From: Phycisphaerales bacterium
GTDB lineage: Bacteria; Planctomycetota; Phycisphaerae; Phycisphaerales; UBA1924
DNA length: 50,203 nt
Assembly: GCA_029260315.1 (NCBI GenBank)
Contig: JAJDDM010000165.1
Span: 1 to 50,203 of the forward strand
Direction of reading: 5' to 3'
Under the pieces are notes generated by a model that was given only the letters and a program-made list of their open reading frames with translations, ran no database searches and was not told the origin of the DNA. Both the position numbers and the translations under genes were made by a program. Shown one piece after another: positions 9,330 to 16,454 of the stretch. Numbering within the stretch: the stretch's first letter is position 1; every line of letters begins with the position of its first letter.

Positions 9330-9839
9330 CTACGGGCCCTCGCGTTCATACCGGATCGAGCGTCTGTTGGGGTCACGCCCGATGGGCATGCCGTCCGGGT
9401 AGAGGGTCAACTGGTCCCACTCGCTGAAGGGCGCGCACAGGTGAGTCGTGGTGAACACGGCCTTCTCGCCGAGTGAGACCAGCGGTTCGAGATCGGGCGC
9501 GTCATCGAAGACGATCTGACCGACTCCACGAAGCTCGAACCGCAAGGTGCGGCCCTTGACGAGGAGGTGGGCGTGGTGCTCCGTTGTGGCGGGCTCGAAT
9601 TCGATCCACTCCGGAGGCCCTACCGGGAAGTCCCCGTCGACCTCGTGAAGCACCCAGCGGCCCTCCATGACACTGATGGTCGGCCACCCGGCGAGCCAGA
9701 AGTCGGGGTAGGTCATGAAGAAGGCGCCTAGAGCGACGCCCGTAGCCAGCATGACACCGACGACGATCCGCCTTGCAGGCAGGGCCGCCCGCCCACCCTC
9801 TGCGCCCTTCACTGTCTGGCCGTTACGGAGCGGGAGCAT
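9330..9839 (-). CDS. Small membrane-anchored protein, cassette-borne
   Basis: 169 residues with one transmembrane segment (about residues 24-44, RIVVGVMLATGVALGAFFM) and an extracytoplasmic domain of about 120 residues starting at EGRWVLHEVDGDFPVGPPEW. That domain has the look of a small lipocalin-like beta barrel, but I do not recognise a family. The stop lies only a few bases before the repeat at 9291-9328, and the start follows the repeat at 9846-9871, so the gene fills one cassette-like interval. The ATG at 9839 has weak start support; an internal start near residue 11 is possible. Confidence 0.6.
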   Translation of the reverse strand: MLPLRNGQTVKGAEGGRAALPARRIVVGVMLATGVALGAFFMTYPDFWLAGWPTISVMEGRWVLHEVDGDFPVGPPEWIEFEPATTEHHAHLLVKGRTLRFELRGVGQIVFDDAPDLEPLVSLGEKAVFTTTHLCAPFSEWDQLTLYPDGMPIGRDPNRRSIRYEREGP

Positions 9840-9845
9840 GATCCC

Positions 9846-9945
9846 ATCCTACGCGGCGGAGGCGGACAGGGAAGGAGTGCCGAATCACGGGGAGGCGGCG
9901 GCCGAGAGGCTGATGACGCGCTCCAGCGCAGCGGCCTGTTGGCCC
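9846..9945 (-). repeat. attC-like site (about 100 bp)
   Basis: Read on the minus strand this begins with GGGCCAACAGGCCGCTGCGC, immediately after the stop of the preceding gene at 9951. It ends with the type-B right end CCGCCTCCGCCGCGTAGGAT next to the start of the next gene. The left part matches the R''-L'' side of classical attC sites (RYYYAAC followed by a GCTGC block) and the right part the R' side. The type-B core here lacks the CCCGACGGCG stretch found in the other copies. Gene stop, site, next start is the order expected of integron cassettes. Confidence 0.55.
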
Positions 9946-9950
9946 ACCTG

Positions 9951-10373
9951 TCACTCGTGCCTCCGCAGCACGAACTCTCTGCCCTGGGCGACCAAGAGAA
10001 GCCCATCTGCGTGAAGGGACGCGTACGCGCCCCGAAGGCTGGCTGACTCGCGGACGGACTCCACATCTGGGTTCAGCAACACGGTCTCGCCTTGCAACTC
10101 CCAGGTGCCCTGCGACCGACCCTCCACGACCGCGCAACCCGCACCCGCCAGCACTCCTGTGCAGAGTGTTGTGCTGTAGGTCCCATCAACCTCGAGAGCG
10201 AAGCCGACGAAGCGCCAGTTCCCGAAGCGCCCGGCTATCGACGACCGCGACTCCGCGCCCATGCCCGAGCGAACGGCGGCCGAGGACCGTGGGGTTGCGC
10301 TCTCGGGCGTGCGGCCGCAGGACCCAAACGCCACGAGGACGAGCAAGCACGTGCATTTGAGTAGCTGCTTCAT
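9951..10373 (-). CDS. Small exported lipoprotein, cassette-borne
   Basis: 140 residues with a lipoprotein signal (MKQLLKCTCLLVLVAFGSC, lipobox AFGSC with lipid Cys at 19). The compact mature part reads GRFGNWRFVGFALEVDGTY…GTWELQGETVLLNP…LLLVAQGREFVLRR. This beta-rich pattern resembles small lipocalin-type domains that report on a reference value, but no family is recognised. The ATG follows directly on the attC-like right end at 10374-10405. The gene ends six bases before the R''-like end of the site at 9846-9945. Confidence 0.65.
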   Translation of the reverse strand: MKQLLKCTCLLVLVAFGSCGRTPESATPRSSAAVRSGMGAESRSSIAGRFGNWRFVGFALEVDGTYSTTLCTGVLAGAGCAVVEGRSQGTWELQGETVLLNPDVESVRESASLRGAYASLHADGLLLVAQGREFVLRRHE

Positions 10374-10405
10374 GCCAACGTTGCCGCCGCTCAGCTGCCG
10401 CGGAG
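10374..10405 (-). repeat. attC-like right end, type A
   Basis: The minus strand reads CTCCGCGGCAGCTGAGCGGC followed by GGCAACGTTGGCATG, where the final ATG is the start of the next gene. GCTGAGC…CAACGTTGGC is the L'-R' side of classical attC sites (GTTGGCA against GTTRRRY). The TGA inside CAGCTGAGC is the stop of the upstream gene (10391). The partner left half is not obvious. Confidence 0.55.
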
Positions 10406-10762
10406 TTCCGCCTCAGAGATCCCGAACAAGATGCCATCAAGTCCACGCCCGACAACAACTTCCATAAGCTCGCCTTCCATCCGTCGCCGCTGCGGCACGC
10501 TCCTCCTTCCGTTGTCGTCCTTGCGCGCCTGATCAAACGGCATGACCGAAGCGACGATGCCAAGGCAGCCGCGGGCTGCCGCAGCGGCCGGAGGGACTTG
10601 CTCACCGTTGGCTTCGATAATTACTGGAGCAGCCCCCATCCCAGCGCCCAGGTCACCAAGCAGCTCCTGCCACGTTGCCTGCTGGCGACTGAGGAACGCC
10701 GCACCGACCAGCAGGATGCAAGCCGTAGCAACGGGCGCAACATGCCATCTCCTGGTCCTCAG
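10391..10762 (-). CDS. Small membrane-anchored hypothetical protein, cassette-borne
   Basis: The frame continues upstream of its first ATG (10639) with residues that make a good N-terminal anchor: RTRRWHVAPVATACILLVGA. The real start is therefore further upstream, most simply a CTG at 10762, giving 123 residues. No ATG, GTG or TTG lies at the right place in this frame, so the start remains open. The mature part (ANGEQVPPAAAAARGCLGIV … RRRMEGELMEVVVGRGLDGILFGISEAELRGS) has no recognised domain. The stop TGA lies inside an attC-like repeat and the start follows another (10789-10854). Confidence 0.45.
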   Translation of the reverse strand: MRTRRWHVAPVATACILLVGAAFLSRQQATWQELLGDLGAGMGAAPVIIEANGEQVPPAAAAARGCLGIVASVMPFDQARKDDNGRRSVPQRRRMEGELMEVVVGRGLDGILFGISEAELRGS

Positions 10763-10788
10763 GGCTCAGGCTCCCGTCAGGCTTGCCG

Positions 10789-10854
10789 GTCCCACGTTGC
10801 TGCCGCTCAGCTGCCGGCCGGAGGCCGGTCTTCCTGCAACGGCCTGCTGGGCGG
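10789..10854 (-). repeat. attC-like site, type A, near-complete
   Basis: Minus strand: CGCCCAGCAGGCCGTTGCAG, then GACCGGCC-TCC-GGCCGGC as a strong stem-loop, then AGCTGAGCGGCAGCAACGTG and GGACC. The outer boxes GCCCAGC and GTGGGAC are imperfect inverted repeats in the positions of R'' and R'. About 66 bp is within the usual attC size range. The 3' end of the gene at 10807-11358 is encoded inside the site. Confidence 0.6.
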
Positions 10855-11358
10855 CCAGCGCAACCTCCCCGCCGTCTTCATCGCCGCCAACCTGGTCTGC
10901 ACGGATTCGAGTGTGTCCTTCGCGCGGAGCAGGCCGAAGAAGTCCTCTGCTTGCAGACTCACCACACGCGCGGGGAAGTCTCCGATGGCGTCCCAGCCGG
11001 AGGCATGCGAGTAGCCGACCCACAGGACATACCTGATGGGCCGCATCCCGGCCTGCCACGCTGCTCCCACCGGGTCTTCGTCGATGTCGAGGATGATGAA
11101 GTTCTCGAAGCCCCGGTCGAGTGCCACCTGCGCCAGCGCCCCGAGCTGAATCGCCACGCAAGGCCCCATGGGCCCGCGCCCCGAATCCACGACCCTGAAC
11201 GCCGAGTAGTTGCTGTACCGCTCGACCTCGGTCACTGAGTAGAGCGTCTCCTCCGTGGGCGAGACGAAGGCGGCCTCGAAGAGCACCGGCTGCTCGCCAG
11301 GATCCACAGCTTCGCAGCCGGCGAACAACAGCACCAAGACACTCAGCAAGGTCCTCAT
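10807..11358 (-). CDS. Exported lipoprotein of unknown function, cassette-borne
   Basis: 183 residues. The ATG at 11358 overlaps the TGA of the upstream gene by four bases (ATGA) and gives a lipoprotein signal (MRTLLSVLVLLFAGC, lipid Cys 15). The mature domain reads VLFEAAFVSPTEETLYSVTEVERYSNYSAFRV … ALAQVALDRGFENFIILDID … IRYVLWVGYSHASGWDAIGD. This resembles the small alpha-beta lipoproteins that start by constructing a residue-tracked substrate site (CC0125/CC1285-like), but I hold that loosely. The last ~15 residues (PPSRPLQEDRPPAGS) are read from the attC-like site and are probably not part of the fold. Confidence 0.65.
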   Translation of the reverse strand: MRTLLSVLVLLFAGCEAVDPGEQPVLFEAAFVSPTEETLYSVTEVERYSNYSAFRVVDSGRGPMGPCVAIQLGALAQVALDRGFENFIILDIDEDPVGAAWQAGMRPIRYVLWVGYSHASGWDAIGDFPARVVSLQAEDFFGLLRAKDTLESVQTRLAAMKTAGRLRWPPSRPLQEDRPPAGS

Positions 11359-13187
11359 CGATCCGGCTTCCACTCGGTTCGCGCCACCAGGTCTTCCAGG
11401 TGGCTGTGGATCATCCGAAGAGGGTGCGGCTCGTCATCGTCATGGCTGCTGACGGCGAACTCCCGGTCCACCAGCACCACGGTCACGACCTTGCGCAGGG
11501 CACCCTGCCGGAGGATCTCGGGCGGCGCAGACTCCGGCCGCATGTCTTCGATGCCGAGCCGCAAGATCCTGCGAGCAGCATTCGCGAACAGCTCGCGGTG
11601 GATGGCGCCGGCCCGATCACCCGCCGGCTTCGCCAGTGCTGCACCGTGGTACTCCGCCGTCCCATCCGAGTGGAAGACTGCACCCCAGGAGAAGGCGCGC
11701 TCCCACTCGTATCGGTGTTCGATCCGTATCTCCTGGATCTCGTCCGCGTGGGTCATGCCTTCGAGGGCGTACTCCCACACGCTGCTTCCGCTGCCGACGA
11801 GGACGGTCGGCGGCGTGCGGAGAAGTCCCGGAGCGACCGCGACGTACGAAGCCGGGTACTCACGCTGGAAGGCCAACTCGCCGTCCGGGTCGAACACGTA
11901 CACCTCCGACGCACCGGCCGACGCCCCGATCGTCCTGCCCACCGCGAGCCATGGACGCGTCGCGCTGATCCGGACCCAGGCCGCATCCACGTCCTGCTTG
12001 CCGGACCGCTCCACGGGAAAGCGCGCGTTCACGCCGTCCAGGTCGAAGAAGCGGAGCTCCCCATCCGCGACCGTGGCGAGCTGAGTGCGGCCCTCGGCAT
12101 CGTGGGCGAGCGAGAACGAGACGATTCCAGGGATGCGGCGCGTGGCGTCGGTGCTCGTCTCCCGGACCAGGATCCCGGCGGAGGGCTTCGCCGTGCTGTG
12201 GATGACCTCGTCCGCCCCGTCGTGGTCGATGTCGGCAATCTCGACGGAGGAGACGTTCGTGGCGTCCCAGGACTCGACCACCTGGCCCTCGTGATCGAGG
12301 ACGAGGACACCGCCGCCGCCATTGGTCCCGACGACGAATTCCAGGTCCCCGTCGCCGTCCAGATCGCCGGCGGCCATGTCGTTCGGTGAGGCTGCGCTCC
12401 ACCGGGTCGGGTAGCGCCAGAGGGTGTTGCCGTCGGCGTCGAGCAATCCCACGGGCTGCCACCCGCCGCCACGGTTCATGAACTCCCAGTCGCCGTCCTG
12501 GCCCAGGTCGATCGGCACATGGCGCCCCCCCTTCCGGTCGAACACCACGGTCCGCTGGACCTCGCCGTCGCCATCGAGGAACACAGCGCCTTCGTCTCCG
12601 GCAACGCACAGGAGCGGGCGCGCGTGGCGCGCGGCCACCCAGGTCATCGAGCGGATCCGACCGACCAGCAGGTCTTCGACAAGGAGCCGCTCCGAGAAGG
12701 TGTGCTCGGTCGTCACCTCCGGCCCGGGATCCGGTTTGCGGGGAGCCACGCCGACGTAGATGGCCTTGCCCTCCGGGATCTGGAGGGCGTCGAGCACCGA
12801 TCGAGCATCCATGAGCGCGTCTGAATCGGGCGTTCCCGAGAGCTCCGTCATCCGCACCACGGGCCGACCCTCAGGCGGCTCCGAGAAGAAGTGGAGCACG
12901 TAGGCGCCGTGACGCCGGTCGCCCCCGGGAAGAGACTCGCCCGTGTCGAAGAAGGTGAACCCCTTGGACAGGGTCAGCTCGGCGGCATGCACGCCAAGCG
13001 CCATGGACAAGGCGACGGCCGTCACCGCTGAACCACGTTCGTAGTCGACGCGCGCGCTCGTCGCGTCGAGATCACTGTGGGAGAACCGGACGCCGCCGCG
13101 AGAGACAGGCGGGTCGGCGTTCGACTCCTGACCGTGGGCGCAGGCTCCGATGACCAGGGCGGCCAAGGCGACGTGGATCCGCTTCAT
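11355..13187 (-). CDS. FG-GAP/VCBS-type exported lipoprotein, cassette-borne
   Basis: 610 residues from the ATG at 13187, preceded by GGAGG and giving a lipoprotein signal (MKRIHVALAALVIGACAHG, lipid Cys 16). The central part has calcium-binding propeller signatures (AAGDLDGDGDLEFVVG, EIADIDHDGADEVIH, LLDADGNTLWRYP). The C-terminal part (RIEHRYEWERAFSWGAVFHSDGTAEYHG … VLVDREFAVSSHDDDE) is a separate domain of unknown type. It shares the ATGA overlap with the lipoprotein gene at 10807-11358, so the two form one translationally coupled unit between attC-like repeats. It is longer than a typical cassette gene. Confidence 0.75.
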   Translation of the reverse strand: MKRIHVALAALVIGACAHGQESNADPPVSRGGVRFSHSDLDATSARVDYERGSAVTAVALSMALGVHAAELTLSKGFTFFDTGESLPGGDRRHGAYVLHFFSEPPEGRPVVRMTELSGTPDSDALMDARSVLDALQIPEGKAIYVGVAPRKPDPGPEVTTEHTFSERLLVEDLLVGRIRSMTWVAARHARPLLCVAGDEGAVFLDGDGEVQRTVVFDRKGGRHVPIDLGQDGDWEFMNRGGGWQPVGLLDADGNTLWRYPTRWSAASPNDMAAGDLDGDGDLEFVVGTNGGGGVLVLDHEGQVVESWDATNVSSVEIADIDHDGADEVIHSTAKPSAGILVRETSTDATRRIPGIVSFSLAHDAEGRTQLATVADGELRFFDLDGVNARFPVERSGKQDVDAAWVRISATRPWLAVGRTIGASAGASEVYVFDPDGELAFQREYPASYVAVAPGLLRTPPTVLVGSGSSVWEYALEGMTHADEIQEIRIEHRYEWERAFSWGAVFHSDGTAEYHGAALAKPAGDRAGAIHRELFANAARRILRLGIEDMRPESAPPEILRQGALRKVVTVVLVDREFAVSSHDDDEPHPLRMIHSHLEDLVARTEWKPDR

Positions 13188-13222
13188 GGGCCGCCTCCGG
13201 GGTTGGTGTGGAGATCCTCTCC

Positions 13223-13260
13223 ATCCTACGCGCCGTCGGGCGGCGGAGGCGGACACGGGG
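13223..13260 (-). repeat. attC-like cassette repeat, type B
   Basis: Full-length type-B copy (GTGTCCGCCTCCGCCGCCC, then GACGGCGCGTAGGATGG on the minus strand). It marks the upstream end of the first cassette array, 36 bases before the start at 13187. Just outside it, at 13262-13339, a short frame reading VITRIESGTLPKDLLLAVWR ends; this may be the tail of a lost cassette gene. Confidence 0.5.
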
Positions 13261-13424
13261 CTCAGTTCCCGCGCTCAGAGCGCCACACCGCCAGGAGCAG
13301 GTCCTTCGGGAGTGTTCCGGATTCGATCCTGGTGATCACGTCGTCAACGCGTCTGCGGCCACGGAGAGCACGTGGCCGTGCGCATTCCGCCTCATCCTGT
13401 CGTCACGTCCCGAACGCGGCGCGA

Positions 13425-14150
13425 TCAGATCTCGCTGATCTTGTAGACGTAGACCAGGTAGAGATAGAAGAACGCCAGCGACACGACGAGGATCACGACG
13501 CCCAACCCCGGCGACGAGATCTTCACGTTGAGACCGGCGAAGCCCGCCTCGAACTCGTGGCGCCCGGCGGGGTCCGGCGCAGCGCCGCCCTCCTCCCCGG
13601 CGGCGGGCGCGGGAGGCGCCGGGGAGGAGCCGCTCGGCGACGGTCTCCATCCGAGGGCCACCTGGCGACACGACAGGTAGAACCCGCCGGCCACGATCAC
13701 GAGCACCACCGCGAACACGATCTTCCCGGCCAGGAGCTGCCACTGGAAGGTGTCGACGCGGTAGCGCCATTCCTCGGCCTGGGTCGTGTAGTGCTCCTCG
13801 AGGAACGTCACGTAGGCCTCGCGGACCTCGGGGAAGTCCGCCATGGACGGCCCCGGTCGGGGCGTGCCGGTCGCGATGGGTCGACGTGCGGGCTCGACGA
13901 TCTCGCCCTCGGCCGGTCCGGCCCGATCGAGGATGTCGCGGATCGCTTCCCAATGGTTCGAGTGGCCGGGGACCTGCACGTCCAGGTCACCGTCGTCGAC
14001 GGGCGCCGGATCCGGTGGGGCCACGGGATCGTCGAAGTCCCGACCCGGGATCTCGGAGGGCGGCTCCTGCGCGGTGAGCGGCCCGGCGTCCCAGGCGAGC
14101 AGCAGGGCCAGCGCCAGCGCGGCGCGGACCGCGTCGGGGGCCCGGATCAT
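13425..14150 (-). CDS. Membrane protein with signal peptide and two transmembrane segments
   Basis: 241 residues from the ATG at 14150, which overlaps the stop of the upstream gene (ATGA), so the pair is translationally coupled. It has a signal peptide (residues 1-28, ending PLTAQ), a proline/acid-rich linker, and one membrane segment near residues 138-157 (IVFAVVLVIVAGGFYL). A glycine/alanine/proline-rich loop follows, then a second segment at the C-terminus (VVILVVSLAFFYLYLVYVY). No family is recognised. The pairing with the exported protein upstream suggests a shared envelope function. Confidence 0.75.
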   Translation of the reverse strand: MIRAPDAVRAALALALLLAWDAGPLTAQEPPSEIPGRDFDDPVAPPDPAPVDDGDLDVQVPGHSNHWEAIRDILDRAGPAEGEIVEPARRPIATGTPRPGPSMADFPEVREAYVTFLEEHYTTQAEEWRYRVDTFQWQLLAGKIVFAVVLVIVAGGFYLSCRQVALGWRPSPSGSSPAPPAPAAGEEGGAAPDPAGRHEFEAGFAGLNVKISSPGLGVVILVVSLAFFYLYLVYVYKISEI

Positions 14151-14737
14151 CGCGCGGCCTCCGCCAACCCGAGGAGGAGCGCGAGCTTCTCCTCCCGGCA
14201 GAGGACGGAGGACCAGGTCTCGAGCGCGTCGCACCCGGCGCGGATGTCCTCCATGGCCATGACGATCTCCTCGTCCGTCGCGCCGGCCAGCCGCAGCGCG
14301 GCTTCGAGGTCGGCGTCGAGGCGCGCTGCGAAGGCCGCCAGGTCCGCCGACGTGGCGGGACAGTTCAGCTCCCGCCAGGGCACCGCGGATCCCTCGGGAT
14401 CGAAGAAACCGGTCACGGGATCGCGGCCCGGCACATCGCGCACGAAGACGTATTCCTGCCAGCCGGGAAGGTCCATCAAAGGATCCCGGTCGGGCACCTC
14501 CCGCATCGCGTCCCGCACCACCCAGCGGTCATCGCCCGTGCGTACGAGCGTGTAGGAGCCGAGGGTGTCGCCACCCTCTCCGCCCCTCTCGAAGCGCGCG
14601 GTCAGCTCGGCCAGCGTCGCCAGCTCCGCCGAGGTCAGGCCGCGCTCCGCGGTCGGGATCTCGGCGTCCTGCAAGAAGCTCGTCGTGCCCAGCACGAGGA
14701 CCAGCGCGAGCCCAGCGGTTCCCCAGGTCAGCCCCAT
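14147..14737 (-). CDS. Exported hypothetical protein
   Basis: 196 residues from the ATG at 14737, behind GGGGGAG. An N-terminal hydrophobic segment (GLTWGTAGLALVLVLGTTSF) is a signal peptide or anchor. The rest is acidic and helical with three cysteines (NCP, AGCD, VLCREE), possibly disulfide-forming if exported. No family is recognised. It is the first gene of a two-gene unit with the membrane protein at 13425-14150. Confidence 0.7.
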   Translation of the reverse strand: MGLTWGTAGLALVLVLGTTSFLQDAEIPTAERGLTSAELATLAELTARFERGGEGGDTLGSYTLVRTGDDRWVVRDAMREVPDRDPLMDLPGWQEYVFVRDVPGRDPVTGFFDPEGSAVPWRELNCPATSADLAAFAARLDADLEAALRLAGATDEEIVMAMEDIRAGCDALETWSSVLCREEKLALLLGLAEAAR

Positions 14738-14882
14738 GTCGTCTCCCCCGAAACGAGACCCATCGTCTTCCGGGCGCGGTCTCGCCGGCCCGGGAACGTC
14801 CATGGTGTCTCAGGTCGACGCGCTTGACCAGCCTGAGGTCCCGGCCGCGCGTCATCGCCAGCGGGAACGCGAGCTGCCCTGG

Positions 14883-16304
14883 CTAGGGCGTGCCGTGGTG
14901 ATACACCACGCGCTGGGTGGGCTGATACGCCCCGCCCGCCGACGGGTCGCCCACGTACCAGCGGAGGACCGCGCGGACGCCGTTGAGCGCGGGGTCGTCG
15001 GGCAGCGGAAGGACCGTCGGGACGCTCCCCGCCGCATCGGTGACGGACGAGAAGAACCACGTGGCCGTGCCGGGCTCGAGCTGGTTCACGGGCACGGGAT
15101 GACCGGGCAGCAGGGCGTGCAGGCTGAGGACGGCGAGCACGCCGGGCGGCGCGTTCGTCAGTGTCGCCGTGAGACCTTGGCCCACGGACGGCGCGATGAC
15201 CGGCCGCCAGGTGCCGTCGGAGGTCCACTGGGGCCAACCCTGGTGCGTGAGGCCGCGTGCGTCGACGCGCACGTGGTCGAGGTCGGCCTTGCTGCCGGTG
15301 ATGCCCGACACCGGCGTGGGCGTGTAGAGCGCCAGTTCATCGGGCGAGGGCGGGAGTGACCACGCCAGGGGGAAGCGGGCCACGTGGTTCTTGCCGGTGG
15401 CCTGGGCGAAGCAACAGCCGGCGGCGTTCGAGACGGCGACGAAGCCGCGCACGTTTCCGTCCGATCCGCGATCGTCATGGACGAAGTCCAGCGGTCCGAG
15501 GAAGGGCTCGCACGAGGGCGGCGGGCCGCAGGCGTTGGCTTCGAGCGTACCCGACACGCTGTTGGTCAGCAGGTCGAGCACGGCGAGGCCGAACGTGTTG
15601 CCGCCCTGGGAGAGCACCGCGTAGTCGTTCTCCACCGGATGTCGCTCGACCTTGTCCCACACGCCGGAAGACTCGTGCTCGAGCAGCGGCACGGCGCCCG
15701 CCTCGCGCACGCGCCAGAAGCCCGAACCGGAGAGCACGGTGAGCGCGAAGGGCCAGCCGATGGTGTCCAGCGCCATGTCCTTCGGCTCGCCCGGGACGAG
15801 CTGGTCGTTGAAGAGCGTCAGCGCAGCGCCCGATGCGTGGACGGGATCGAAGAGCGCATGCACCCGACCGTTCTGCTTGTCGAGCAGGTACAGCGTGTCG
15901 AGACCCGGCGAATACTCGATGTCGGTGAACGCCCCGGTCGCGAGGTCCACGATCGAGGTCACCTGGAGCGTGGCGTCGAGCTGGACGCGGAACAGATGCC
16001 CGGGCCCGTCGAGGTTGGCGCCGGTGCTGACCATGACCACGTCGGTGTGATCGACCCAGGCGACGGACGGGGAACTCATCACGTCGCCGCCCTGGCCGGG
16101 GCCCAGGAAGCCGAAGTCCGCGGGGGGCGCGGCCTGCAGCGCGGTGGGGTCGGTGTTGTGCGCGCCGGCCCAGCTCGGCGCCACGATGAAGAGCCCCTGG
16201 GAGGTGGCCACCAGGGTGGTGCGGTCGGGCAGGTTCGTCTGGCCCGGGCAGGACAGGCTGCCCAGCCCCAGGGCGACGAGTGCAGCGGTGATCCTGGGCA
16301 GCAT
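14883..16304 (-). CDS. Exported beta-propeller-like lipoprotein
   Basis: 473 residues with a lipoprotein-type signal (MLPRITAALVALGLGSLSC, lipid Cys 19). The body alternates short beta strands typical of a propeller (LVATSQGLFIVAPSWAG, DVVMVSTGANLDGPGHLFRV, DIEYSPGLDTLYLLDKQNGRVHALF, DMALDTIGWPFALTVLSGSGFWRV). The last ~110 residues (GLTATLTNAPPGVLAVLSL … RAVLRWYVGD … YHHGTP) look like a diverged version of the C-terminal domain found in four other proteins here. No catalytic motif is visible. Confidence 0.7.
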   Translation of the reverse strand: MLPRITAALVALGLGSLSCPGQTNLPDRTTLVATSQGLFIVAPSWAGAHNTDPTALQAAPPADFGFLGPGQGGDVMSSPSVAWVDHTDVVMVSTGANLDGPGHLFRVQLDATLQVTSIVDLATGAFTDIEYSPGLDTLYLLDKQNGRVHALFDPVHASGAALTLFNDQLVPGEPKDMALDTIGWPFALTVLSGSGFWRVREAGAVPLLEHESSGVWDKVERHPVENDYAVLSQGGNTFGLAVLDLLTNSVSGTLEANACGPPPSCEPFLGPLDFVHDDRGSDGNVRGFVAVSNAAGCCFAQATGKNHVARFPLAWSLPPSPDELALYTPTPVSGITGSKADLDHVRVDARGLTHQGWPQWTSDGTWRPVIAPSVGQGLTATLTNAPPGVLAVLSLHALLPGHPVPVNQLEPGTATWFFSSVTDAAGSVPTVLPLPDDPALNGVRAVLRWYVGDPSAGGAYQPTQRVVYHHGTP

Positions 16305-16454
16305 GGCGGACTCCGTTCCGGGGAGCTGCGGTGAGCGTCCTCGATCAGGAAGCGGGCCTGGACCCCGCCGCCGTCGTAGCGGAGGACGCGGCTCCGTCCC
16401 ACGACACGATACTCCTCCAGGCCACCTCCGGTGTTGCCGTCCCGCCGCGCCGGC

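Noticed and set aside
13262..13339. 25-residue minus-strand frame starting with GTG (VITRIESGTLPKDLL…)
   Set aside because: It looks protein-like and may be the tail of a lost cassette gene, but there is no ribosome site and it is too short to call.
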